Source: Spirodela intermedia
Lineage: Eukaryota > Streptophyta > Magnoliopsida > Alismatales > Araceae
Reading direction: 5' to 3'
Assembly (NCBI GenBank): GCA_902729315.2
Contig: LR746269.1
Location: 4,929,501-4,993,500, forward strand
Length of the DNA: 64,000 nucleotides
Below the pieces are notes generated by a model that was not told the origin of the DNA, did no database searches, and saw nothing but the letters and a program-made list of their open reading frames with translations. The position numbers and the translations under genes were made by a program. Below, one piece after another: positions 1 through 11,076 of the stretch (position 1 is its first letter; each line of letters starts with the position of its first letter).

Positions 1-605
1 ACTGTTTCTTCTAGATTGCAGCCCTCCATGCATAGTTAACCTTTATAGGTCAAAATATATGGACTGTGAGACCCAATAACCCATTCCAGACGAACTAGTA
101 TACAATGAGCATCTTGGTCTATTTCTCACATCTTAGAGTCTACCCCCTAAACTTGGTGACAAAGCTTGAGAGGGATTTTTCTCTCCCCTGAAGGCAAACC
201 CCAAGTTATGGTTTCGTACCCATCTCTGCCCTCCTCGCATTCTCCTCAAATGCTAAATGAACTATAACATAAGTTTCAACGAAGCAAGACACCCATCAAA
301 GATAACCAAGCTACATTTCCCTTGTAATGTATTTACCCCACCGGAGCTGAGGCTTTTGGTTCATAAACTTCTGTGTTTAATTTTTTTATATAAGTTAATG
401 AAACATATAACGCAATAACATGGGAAAACATTTTGGAAAGTATTTCGTTGTGCAAGCCAGGTAATCAATCGTCCACAGGTATTCCGGACTAGATCCAAGA
501 TCAAACCCATTTGACAAACAGATCTGCATTTCCAAGGAGGATATGTTGATATCTACCTACCATCAAATAATCATCTAGATGTCAATTGCAATCATGTTTA
601 CTTAC
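1..605. other. Left-edge non-coding stretch, probably an intron of the EDM2-like gene
   Basis: The last exon visible for the EDM2-like gene ends at 606 with a good minus-strand donor (GTAAGTAA). The next expected coding block, which in EDM2 follows the GDM residues and begins VDFCCG, is not found on the minus strand here. I therefore read the stretch as intron sequence, with the rest of the gene off the window. No other gene is supported. Confidence 0.6.
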
Positions 606-3600
606 CATGTCACCATTTTGCACATACCAATGAAGCCTCTCAACAGCCTGCAAATTGGAAATCTGGAAATAGGAATAAAAAAGTTAGTGATCAAAACTGA
701 TATTTTCACCAGGAAAAAATAGTTTTCCGACAATATCATCAACTAAAACAGGCAAAAGAGTGAGTTGGATTCATGACAAATACCTCTTCTACTTTGCTCA
801 CTTTTCGGACATGACCACCGCAAGTTGATAAGGGCAACCCATGGAGGAAAGGTGCAAGGTAGAACCTTAATTCTTTCTGTCGCAAATAGAAGTTTCATTA
901 ATAATCATTCATTACACAGTAATTAAAATGATGAGCAGAAAAAACGCACGCCCTTAGATATCTCTATAATAGTCAAATTTAAGATCACCGTCCTTTGTGC
1001 ATAAAGAGTCGAAAAACAATTTGATGAATTGTAAGTCATTAGGATACGAGTTTGACGATTTCTTCGTACTTCAGGTCCCCATCACTCGGTCGAAAAAACC
1101 CCACCAATTTTGCTGATTTTCTTTTATCGACTGTATTAGCTAGTGAACGCTTTGAAAAAATAATCTCACAGGTCTAACTCAGCTCATTCCATGTTAGAAT
1201 GACTAAAGTAAAACAATGTGACGTGACTCAGTGTTTCTACTTTCCAAGTCTCATCACAATACCAAATCAACTAAGAGCTAAGTCAAGGTGACAAGTACTC
1301 ATACTAAGGAAATGAATAAGAACCTTGAGGTAACAATCAAATTAATAGGAAGACTATAAACACCTTCACATCGATGAAGAAGTAACTGCAAAATACCTTC
1401 CAGACAAGTATCTGATTCAGAATGTCAGGTCCACAAACAGCTTTGGCATCCTCAATGCTGCAGCCATTGTCGATTTTTTGTAGAGCTGCTCGAATAGCCT
1501 ACCACATAGCATATCCACATGCAAAGTAAGACAATTTAATGCTATTCTTAGTAATCGTGTCACAGTATGACTTTTACTGCACTAAAGCAGTATACCTCAA
1601 TGGAATCCTCCACCTTTCCTTGTGTAATTGTCTTCCCAACATGTTTCTCACTGTATAAGTAAGCAGCTGGAAACCGCTTCTTTTGCAATAAATCTTTCAC
1701 TTTCAATGATGATGAAGATGACTGCTTTACTAAAAGCGAAATTCTGCGAGCGAAACTTACAGTTGTGAGATTCAGGCAGCTAAAGCAATAGTTACAGGGA
1801 AAGACTAGCGGGCAGAAACATGTCTGTAAAAAAATACATTATTCAGGTGGGATGGTGAGACATATGTACCTCTTTTTAGCTTCTTCATCAATTAAGGTAA
1901 CCGAACTTTCTGGTTCCTCCTCAGAGGGAATATTGCTGAGCATGCCATTAGCTGCGAGTTCTGACGACTGCGACCCATTTCCCAGCACTGGAGAGCAAGC
2001 CTTGTCATCTTTCGAAGGAACCTTCTGCTCCGTAGTTGACACATTCTTAGTGCAATCTTTTGAGATCTTTTTCAACGTAGCAGGTGTTTTCAGATTCTTA
2101 GAAGTGTGGAGTGGTTGTCTGGAAGCAACATAGTCATTTGCCTCAACATCTGAAGGCATTCTGATTAACTTTCTGGGTTTCTTTTCAGAGAAGGAAACTT
2201 CAGCCTTCCTCTTCACCAGAACCTTTTTCTTGTCTGAATCAGTTGATGGCACAACTTCACTCTCCATGATCCCTGGGAATATCATATGATTCCTTACTGG
2301 TGTGCCAATCTCCTTATCTATTTTGTGCTTCCTATTCAAAAAATAATTTTCAATGGTAGAAACAGAAAATATGATCAATGGGCAAGAGAAAAAGAAAGAG
2401 AAGATATTACAGGCAGTATATTAAAATTCTATTAGGGATGAGGTCATCCCAGGCTCTCTGTTCAGTCTCTTCGCAATCTGGATCCTCAAAAGAAATCCTC
2501 CTGCGACGCCAAAAAATTTATTAGCATCTGCATTGATCAACATAAGCAACGCTTCACTGGAAAATCCAGAAAAAAAGATACCTGGGCAAACATTTTCTAT
2601 GGTAGGACTTTGGACACCTTCTGCACATGGCAAATTGCAGTTCCTTGACTTCCTTGTTTTCAAATTGTTTACAAACCCTACATTTATGGGCAGGACAAAG
2701 AAAAGATTCTCCAGCAGCAATCTTTGCTTCTAGCACAGCTCCTTCACCTTCATTTTCCGGATGTAGTAACTTTGCAACACAGCCAGGATGATAGAAGTGA
2801 CCGCAGGAAGCAGATATACAACGAAAAACCTGTAAATGATGCTCTGTCAAAACTAATCACCCTCTTGTTGATGGTAATCAAACTACCAAAAGTTAGTAAA
2901 CGTAAAAAGATTTGAACGCCCAGTAGCCAACGTTGGGATCTTAAATATGAACCGGAGTGTGTTTTTCGATGGTACTATGAACAAAAAAACCAAGTTACAG
3001 GAACAACACCACGGCAGGAATCTCAAAATCCAACTGAAAAACGACAAAAAAATATAAATAATTAGAGCACAGAAGTTTATCAGATGGCCAAACCTCGGGC
3101 TCGGCTTGTTTATCAGAATTCCCCAATTGGCCACAAGCAAAACACTGGTGCCTCTTATGCAAACAATTGGGGCAGAAAAATTTCTGGATGGCCTGCATGG
3201 TTAACAATAAAGTAAAGAAAATCAATGACTAAGCGAGTGGGAAAATCCTAGCGCTAAAATAGAACCAGTGCCTCTTACATGAACTTGTGCCCTCGTATAT
3301 CCTAGAGTTTTGCAGTGTGAATCAATGCCTGCACCTTTTGTTGCATGAAAAGATCTTCGGCATTCTCCTTCACAACTGCATTCAAAAGGAAAATAAAATA
3401 TGTCGGCATCTTCATGACCAACTAGCATCCATTGCTGCCAAGAACATTCAGACTAACAAAAGAGTCATACATGTATAACACTGGGGAGGAGACAGTATCC
3501 ATATTATAAATCATCAATTTTTATCAAAGTTGAAATCTCATTGAACATGATAAATAGATCTAAGCAAGACTAAACGATTGGGAAATTTCTCACAGAACAA

Positions 3601-4866
3601 AGACTGAAAAGATTAGTTGTTGCAAGTCGAAAAAAACCAAGACAAGAGGGTGTATATACCACAAAAGTTCACCACCATTGTCACAAATAGCACAAACATG
3701 ATCAAGGCATCCAACATCTTCGCCAAACTCATCTCCATCATCGTTCGCAGAATTATCATCATCATCACTGCCATCCTTGCTACTACCACCATCACCGCCA
3801 AGATTGAACTTCTGAGTCTTCTGGTCATCTTTGAGGTCCCCATTGGAAGACTGTCTGGTATACTTCTGTTGGTTTCCGACAACACACTGAGAAACACTTT
3901 AATATGAAATCCAGTATCCAAGGCAGAGTTGGTCAAGAGCTAAAAAGTTACTTACCAGATTTGTAGATCTCTTCTTAGACAAGTGACGAAGAAGCTTCGG
4001 TAACACCTATGAAATAAATAATGAAATCATAGTAAAAGCTGGGTCCACAACTACAAAAAAAAGATAACAAACGACGAGTATACTTAAGCTATTGCGAGAC
4101 TATTCTGTTTGCTGGGGTTTCTACAAAGCAGAGAAGTGCTTCAGCTTCATTCATCTAGGGTAACTGATTTCCAGCCTAATGAAGTAATTATCGTAACACA
4201 GGCAAAAAAACGGTCTGCATGCAGAAGTAGTAAAATTATATGTCGTTATCCTTGACCATTTCTGTTATTAAAATGCAGGGAAGATGTACCTTTGCGTTTG
4301 ATAATGTATCATCTCTCTCAACAATAGACTGAATAAGTGTTTGATGAATGATGAGATCGTCCTTGCAAGCTCTGACCTCAAACTGGCTGCACATCAGGAC
4401 AGCCATTAGAGCATCATCTTAAACCGGGATCACCTTAAGTTTTTTAGGCAAAATTAGGCCCAAACCTGAGCGCCTTCCGTACATGACCCCAAAGGGATTT
4501 GTCTGAAGACGATGGGTTTCTCTTTAAGTAGAAGAGGCACTCTAACGTTATCAGGATATTTCTTATTGTATCCTGATAAGCATTTCGTGGTTTCTGGATC
4601 TTCAACCATGTCTTGTCTTTGGAGAGGACTTTGACCTGTGGGCCATTACCAAGAATTTCTACCTTCCAGGCAACAACTTGCTTGTAGATCTTCTGGAGAC
4701 CGTCGTCAGTCTTACCCTGGAGGAATACCTTTTCATTTTGAACGTCGACAATCTCGTCCTCACTCCACTGCACAGGCAACAAGGAGAAGCAGACGGGTTC
4801 GTCCTTCTCATCCACAAAGTGATATTCTGTGACAACTCCAGGCATGTGCTTCTCCTTCGTCATCAT
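606..4866 (-). CDS. EDM2: EDM2-like PHD-finger chromatin regulator, 3' end off window
   Basis: In Arabidopsis EDM2 is a nuclear PHD-finger protein that controls heterochromatin marks inside introns and the choice of poly(A) site in genes such as RPP7. Thirteen coding exons join in frame with GT-AG borders: 4866-4466, 4386-4290, 4006-3956, 3886-3660, 3375-3279, 3192-3094, 2829-2582, 2500-2411, 2331-1870, 1743-1596, 1498-1397, 876-784 and 662-606, giving 724 codons. The N-terminal module (residues 1-180) has the family's EPVCFSLLPVQWS and WLKIQKPR blocks. An acidic linker follows. From about residue 247 an array of Cys/His PHD modules runs from VCAICDNGGELLCC to CPKSYHRKCLPR (near 407). A basic linker then leads to the conserved GKVEDSIEAIRAALQK, VCGPDILNQILVWK and FYLAPFLHG blocks. 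The start is the ATG right after a 5'-UTR intron acceptor. The methyltransferase-like C-terminal domain that should follow residue 724 is outside the window. No stops or frameshifts were seen. The identification rests on family sequence I recognise, not on a search. Confidence 0.9.
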
Positions 4867-5445
4867 CTAAATGCACCCTCTCCAATCTTCTATCAACGAG
4901 TTCGATGAGAAACCTGAAGATAGCGTCTTGATCGCCGCACCCGTCACTAGATAGAACTCCAATAATGTGTTCTCAACTGAAGGAGAGAAAAGAGCCGCAG
5001 TGGAAGCAGTGATCAGCGTTCTAGTGAGATAATCTAATAAGGGGGAAAACACTATGGCACTGGTTTGGTGATCAATTCGCGTTAGAAACGCGGAATGTTG
5101 CGGGCCAAAAGCCGCCCTCAGAAGTAAACCAAGGAAAAACAACGGGAAAACAAAAAGGACGACCGCAGAAAAAGAGTCAAAAAATCCTCAAAATCAATCG
5201 GCACCCCAATGGGAAAAATACCACAAATCAACCCCAAAACAGCCTATTCATCTTTCATGGAAGCCACCCACACCTCACACCCGAGGCAATAAAGACAAAC
5301 AACGAAGCAAAACCCTAGGAAACCAAGAGCCGTTACCTCGATCGCCGACGGTGACTCTGTAACTTGGTGCCGAATAACAAGAGCGTTGCCGATTGCACCG
5401 GCCGTGGAAGAGGACGTTATAGGCGCGATCTAGATGGCAAATCCG
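4867..5445 (-). promoter_or_regulatory. 5' leader and 5'-UTR intron of the EDM2-like gene
   Basis: On the minus strand a donor (CGAG/GTAACG) lies at 5337/5336 and an acceptor (TTTAG) directly precedes the start codon at 4866. This is consistent with one intron of about 470 bp in the 5' UTR. The likely first non-coding exon is GC-rich sequence from about 5445 down to 5337. The transcription start itself is inferred. Confidence 0.55.
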
Positions 5446-5743
5446 GCGGGAAGCTCCGAGGCTTCCGCCAGATCCGAAGATCCCTCCGTTCGCCCCTCCC
5501 GGGCCTTCTATGGGCTATTAACGCCCACTGGGCCGAATAATTAGGGCCCAACGGACCCTCTACTAGAAAACTTAAGTTCGACCCATTTTTGGCCCAAAGC
5601 CCATGCCAACTTCACAAGTCGCGTGCTTGTTTGAAGCTGCACTTCACCCGCAAGAACCGATACTCGAGGAAATGTGGCCCCGCTACTTTTTAACTTCTCT
5701 TGAATCATCACCATTCCTTCATCCGTCCTTTGGTTCACTGCCT

Positions 5744-5860
<117 letters not shown>

Positions 5861-6225
5861 AACCTGACCTCGACGGAGCTCTGGTCTCTACTCTTCCATG
5901 CTCTCCCGCAGTTCTTTCAGCCTTGCTGAGTTCAGGAACCTGAGCCGGGGAACCCCGTCGCTGCCCTGGCCGGAGTCCGGTGCACCCTCAACTTCACCGA
6001 GTCGTCCGACCTCGTCTGGGTCGATTCGAGTTGGCCCGACACGAATATGGCCAGCAGCATTTATTCAACCAACCCCGTGGCGGTTTAGGAGGTCGAGAGG
6101 GTTCTCCTCCCCATAGCGAGATTTCCCACCCATCGGAGGCAGGCGGCGGGCTGTCATTGGAATCGCCACCTTCGAAGTGTACTTTGCCTTGGTTGCTTTG
6201 GTTTGTTGACGATTCTCTTGTGAGG

Positions 6226-6258
6226 AAGAGGGAAGAAAGAGAGAGAGGGAGAGAGAGA

Positions 6259-6294
<36 letters not shown>
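6226..6294. repeat. (GA)n microsatellite
   Basis: A GA-rich tract of about 65 bp. It is complementary to the CT run some 370 bp to its left, so the two could pair as arms of a hairpin in a transcript that crosses both. Confidence 0.9.
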
Positions 6295-6713
6295 CTTGAC
6301 GTCGTTCGCATCCAAGTTTATATATGGGAGACCGAGAGACGATGCTGAACTCGAATGAAATTTTCATAGATTTCAGTTGAACACTACTCGGCCTACTTTA
6401 TCAAAACTATCATTTGACATTATCCTCGGAACGAACCGGATGATTGTGAGGGCTAAAATATGGATTTCGTCTTCGAAAGAGGGTTAGTTAAAGGTAACAG
6501 ATCATATTATTTAACCTGTTACTAAGATCATTGCACTTAATATTTATCTCACTAATTATTATCTTTCCCGTACTAAAATGTTAAAAAAATAAAATATATT
6601 TTTATAAAGTGGACTAAAATGACGCCGACCTTTCTTTATTTGTATTATATAATGGCTTCATATGTACAATTTGGTTAATCGGATGCTTCAGGAATTACAT
6701 CCTCCCTCCGCGA

Positions 6714-7763
6714 TCAGTGGGGCAGCTTCCTGATAACTAAGAACGCGACGGTCACGAGGAGCAGAGCCACAAGCAGCATCGATCCCCACCAGGTTTTCTT
6801 CTGAACGACGTCGCCGTTATCAACCGGATCTCCACTTCGCCTCAGAAACGCCATTAATCTCTGCAACATGCTCGTCAAGCTCACGCGGGTCGGGAGAATA
6901 TCCTGATTAGTGGGGGGGAGGAAGCTACCTTCGAGAGGGAATCCACTTGGGTCATGGGGTCCAGGAGTAGCTCCACGTTCCTATAGGGTTTCAGAATGAC
7001 TAAACATCACGTCACTCCCCAGGAGGAAACCCTGTCTCTGAAGGCTTACCTCAAGAACATCCGCCCCTTGTACACGTGGGCGGTGTCGAAGCTGCACTCT
7101 CTGCCCGGGAGATCTTGGGTCGTTTTCCACACTGCGGTTTAAGAGACGCCCCATGGCCGCGGGGAGGAGGACATGTGAGACCACGGTGAAAGAGGCCGAG
7201 AGAGAGCGGTGAGTATGGAGGGAGCTGACCAAATGTCCAGGAGACGCCGACATCGGTGCCGTCATCCTTGGGCTTGACGAAGAACTCCACGTTGTTTGTG
7301 ACGAGTCCCATGAGAGAGGAGAAGATCCGCATCGCTCCCTGGACCAAAACCACCGTTGAGTGAGATCAGCCTGGTGGGGACTGCCATGGCTGAAGACGGG
7401 GAGATTTCGGTGGTTTACCTTCTTCCCCTTCAGGAGCCAGAAGAAAGGAATGAGTTTGGGGGGGAGCGGGATCACATGATCTATAGAATCCATGATTCCG
7501 TCAGCATTGCCTTCATTAATGGCGGCGTAGACTTTCAGGAATTGATCCAGCGGGCGGCTGCCGCCCTCTCCAGTTCCAGACTCGTTCGAGCAGCGCGGAG
7601 CTGCCTGAGAGACCCGGCGGCGGCCGAGACGGAGCCTGGGAGCATGGTGGAGCCCAGGAATGGGCCCTCCGATGAACTGGGTCGCAGGCAGCGGAGCTGG
7701 AGTCTGTTTCCCCCGGAAAACCCACCGGGGGGCACCGCCAGCGGCAAGTCTCGCCGCCTCCAT
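6714..7763 (-). CDS. NTF2-like (SnoaL-like fold) family protein, probably plastid, with C-terminal membrane segment
   Basis: Five exons join in frame on the minus strand: 7763-7419, 7338-7230, 7131-7050, 6980-6929 and 6860-6714. They give 244 aa, and every border is GT-AG. The first 75 residues are rich in Ala, Arg, Ser and Pro and poor in acidic residues, as in a chloroplast transit peptide (inference). The NTF2-like region follows: FLKVYAAINEGNADGIMDSI is the typical first helix, and VGVSWTFVWK and GRECSFDTAHVYKGRMFL match the beta-strand block of plant NTF2-family proteins (VGVSWHLEWKG and CSFYR in relatives). The last 25 residues hold a hydrophobic helix, WWGSMLLVALLLVTVAFLVI (220-239), before a short basic tail. 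The exact role is unknown; the fold suggests a small-molecule pocket or scaffold. Some or all of the overlapping long plus-strand frame is an antisense shadow. Confidence 0.75.
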
Positions 7764-7943
7764 TCTCCTCGTCTGGCAGTGAGTCTGAGCGGAGACGGCG
7801 GTGGCGGCGGCGTGGATCGAGAAGAGGGCCAGGTATCGGACATTACCAACGGATTGGATGGCGGAGAAGGGAAGCGATGCCTTGCCGGCGAACTCGGCCC
7901 GACGGTAAGAATTTTTAAGAATAAGCTATTTGACTGTTTTTAA

Positions 7944-8880
7944 AAATAGAGGTGTGGGGAGCAACTAGGAAGTAAAGAGGGAAGCGGGGGGGGAGCTTGA
8001 GGGTATGGATGATATTCGAGCATAGAGGGACATATTCATAATTTGCTTCTTTTGAAAGCTCAAAAGCCGTAATTAATTCTCAATTATATAATTAAAGATA
8101 ATACTCTGAATTTGTGGCTAATATCATTAATTAACTCTAGTAATTAAATAATTAACACAAATTACCACACGGAGGGTTAGATTGGGGGATTGGAAGCTTC
8201 TACTAAGAATTTGAGTCTCTCTCTAAATACTTTTTCTTAGCATTTTTAGTTAAATCTGAATAATTAATTATTTCTATAAGAGATATGGAAACTCGGTGGC
8301 TGAATAGTTCGAGGCTCATGCTCTTGGAAGGAACTTTTTTAGGCCGGGCCTGATTTTAGAAGCCCAAGCCCAAATGGTACCGGGCCGGGCTTCACCAGCA
8401 TGTTGATACACATGGTCATTGTTCTTGGGTCCCACAACTTGAGAGTCAACTCTGAAAGAAACCATCACTCCTAGAGAAAGTAATACAATATGAATGACTC
8501 CTTTTCTTGATCTTAAAAGCTGCACCCCATTCTTGAGTTATCATGGACTCGTGTATGATTTTCTTACTCATTCTCACTTTATTATTCTTATTCTTCATAA
8601 CTCAATACAAGATCTGTAATCTCTATAAAGTGGTATTAAAATCATTTGTGTTGGGTTTTAGAGAATGACAAGTTATAGATGACTTTTGATTCTCTTAACA
8701 TCATTTTACTACGTCTTTAATCTCTAGAAAATGGTATTAAAGTCATTTATGTTGGGTTTTATAGAATGAAAAATTATAAATGATTTGTTTGAGTGGGAAT
8801 GAATTACTTGGAATCATGTGCACAACCATGAAGACCGAGGTGGACTTAGTGTCTGAATGAGCAATGTGTCGTCATAGGCG
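7944..8880. repeat. Outlying copy of the repeated GDPDL upstream modules
   Basis: This stretch has no gene. At about 7960-8280 it shares a string of motifs with 25500-25900: GGAGCAACTAGGAA, a GGTATGGATGATATT-type block followed by GAGCATAGAGGG, TTGTGGCTAATAT, and TTTGAGTCTCTCT. At 8283-8412 it carries the GGGCCGGGCCTGA / ATGGTACCGGGCCGGGCTTC module, which recurs at 25915-26010, 31850-31975 and 39785-39960. I infer that it is the left-most remnant of the tandemly repeated array. Confidence 0.6.
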
Positions 8881-9480
8881 TTCAATGTGACTATACGGAC
8901 GCCATTGATAGATTCCAATATCCTATAGGCCATGTGGCGGAGCGCCATGAGGTGTGGTCTCTGCCCCATCAAAGGTGTGCCCTGGGTAGCTGGAGAGAGG
9001 AGGGACTCGCCCCCTTTCTCCTCTTTCCCGTTTCTGAACGAAAGGGGGAGGGAGGGACGGTGGACCGCTTGGGTTTTCGCGCGCTGCCTCACCCTCTCAG
9101 TCGCTCAAAGACCGGCAGGGGACGTGGGGTGAACGGGCAGGCTGTACGCCGCATTCCCTATCGAAACGACCGTAATGGCCCTCAGCTGGGCCAAGGGGAG
9201 TATAGAAAGGCCGTTTTGGCCTGAAGATAGTCCCGAGTGTGGTAGGTCGCTCGGCCTGGGGGAGGGCGGAAGGGGCAGAGGGCAATCGGATGTGACGGCT
9301 GCATCGTTTCGGGCCATGCTGGATGGAAGAGCGACCAGACGCACAGTTCGCCACGCGAAACGGTGTGCCATATCGGGCGACTGGTTTGGCGTGCATCGGG
9401 CAGGAGCCCAGTTCGGCGCGTCTGGACGGGAGAAACGGCACGTCGCGCCAGACGAAATGAACGGGTCCGACCGGATGAAG
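8880..9480. other. GC-rich island without a supported gene
   Basis: About 600 bp of distinctly GC- and CpG-rich sequence between AT-rich flanks. Frames are open on both strands, as expected from the composition, but none shows a recognisable domain, a convincing start context or splice structure. The segment has no second copy in the window. It could be a captured fragment carried by a transposon or a CpG-rich relic. Confidence 0.45.
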
Positions 9481-9699
9481 TCATTAGGATGGCACCGGTC
9501 TATGGTCTTATGTTGTCAGCACTTATCACATAATTTTTTTTTATTCATGAGGTCATTTTATTTATTTCTAGAATGAAATTATAACGAAAATATTTCCAAA
9601 ATTATTTATGAAGATATTTGATCTCTCAATAATTATGTTTTCATTGGGGGTATTGAGTTTAAATTAAATAACGTTTATGCATTAAATTTTGGTAAAGTC

Positions 9700-11076
9700 A
9701 AGGTGGAAGCGGGGGCGAGGTTTGGGGTATGGATAATATTTCAACATAGAGGGCCCAAATTTATAATTATAGATAAGATTTTTAGTTATTTCCTTTTCAT
9801 TCATCAAGAAGAGCAACCCCCATATTCATTGAGAGGGCCCGGTTTTGTGGCCAACTTTGTTAATAAAACCTGGAAAATTAATGAAATTTTTAAGAGGTGT
9901 GGAAAGAAGCGATAGAAGCCTCAGAAACTCACACGGAGACGAGAACAGGTCTTATATTTAATATGAAGATTTTGTCGTTAGTAAACGACCATGGGCCTTC
10001 ATATTTTTATTGATTTGACTAAGTTTCTTCTCCTGAATCGAGTGTTTTTATATTTTCTGATTATTGACGGGCACAAGAAAACTAAGAACATGATCCACCG
10101 ACATGTTTTACCATAAAAAGGAAGGGAATTTTTCTGACATTGAATAATTGAGCTGACATCTATTCGACGTCGTCCTAAGTCCGTATAAAGTCCAAAGAAA
10201 TTTATGCGGCTTAGTATCACTCAGTTAACTTCAACGCTCAAGTCAACACTTTTAAAAGTTGTTCATATGTACGTTCTGACTCGCTTTTATTACTTGACTA
10301 AGTCTAAAGATTAAATACATATTTTTTTATTATAATATATATTATCATTATTTTAAAAAATATGAATATAACCTTTGTGGCAGGGAACTCCGCACCCGGA
10401 GTGGGCCCATCCGGAAATGGTCAACTAACTAGATAGCACGCTCTTCCGAGGTCGTCGGACCGAGTACGGTGACTGTCCATTTTTTTTACTTTATCGATGA
10501 ACTCCTCAATATACTCCCCCTCTTGGCTTCTCTCTCTAGATTAAACTCAGGCCTACCACTTACTAACCGGAGAGAATCAGTTTTTAAAGTTACATGCCCT
10601 AAATAAAAAGTATTCTCCCAAAGTTTGTGTCTTTCTTTGACCTCATCTCATGCCTTCAGGTGATCGAATGTAGAGAGAGAGAGAGAGTACCGTGAAAATC
10701 GTTATTTTATCGGTTATATAATAAAATAAAAGAACTGAATGGGTTTATTCGGAATAACGGAGAGTACGAATGAGTCAACGGCTCTGCACCAGTGTCAAAA
10801 GGGTCAACGTAGGCTGATTGATACTTGAAGAAATAGGATGAATGCTTAGGATGGCGATGGGAAGCAGTACAGGCAACAAGGACAAGAACTAGTGGAAAAT
10901 GGCCTATCGCGTCCTGCTCTGTCTCTTATATTCTCCGTGTGCAATTGCAGAGGAATGATCTCTCTTTGACTCCGGGAAATTCTTTGCCAGATCTCTTCTC
11001 CCATTCTCTCTCTCTCTCCTTCTGTCTCTCGCTCGCTCTATCCATCTATCAATCAAGCACTCCTTTGGTCTGCTCA
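9700..11076 (+). promoter_or_regulatory. Upstream repeat unit and leader of GDPDL copy 1
   Basis: This stretch has modules in the order also found before copies 2 to 4: GGTATGGATAATATT with GAGGGCCC (9720), CAGAAACTCACACGGAGACG (9925), GCAGGGAACTCCGCACC with GTGGGCCCATCCGG (10381), GGCTTCTCTCTCTAGATTA (10526), a short GA run (10676) and a pyrimidine-rich leader with CTCTCT runs before the ATG. From about 10680 to the start codon it is practically the same as 18405-18801 upstream of copy 2. A TATA-like CTTATATTC lies about 150 bp before the ATG. Promoter function is inferred from position. Confidence 0.55.

Noticed and set aside
7356-7943. 195-codon plus-strand frame over the NTF2-like gene
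   Set aside because: It is antisense to exons 1 and 2 of a gene with five in-frame exons and good splice sites. Its translation has no recognisable domain.
9097-9576. Overlapping frames on both strands in the GC-rich island
   Set aside because: They lack conserved domains, plausible splice structure and repeats of codon pattern. The composition explains their openness.
10939-11076. In-frame upstream extension of GDPDL copy 1 (MQLQRNDLS...)
   Set aside because: It would put 46 polar, Ser/Leu-rich residues before a clear signal peptide. The downstream ATG at 11077 gives a normal signal sequence, and copy 4 starts at the matching place.
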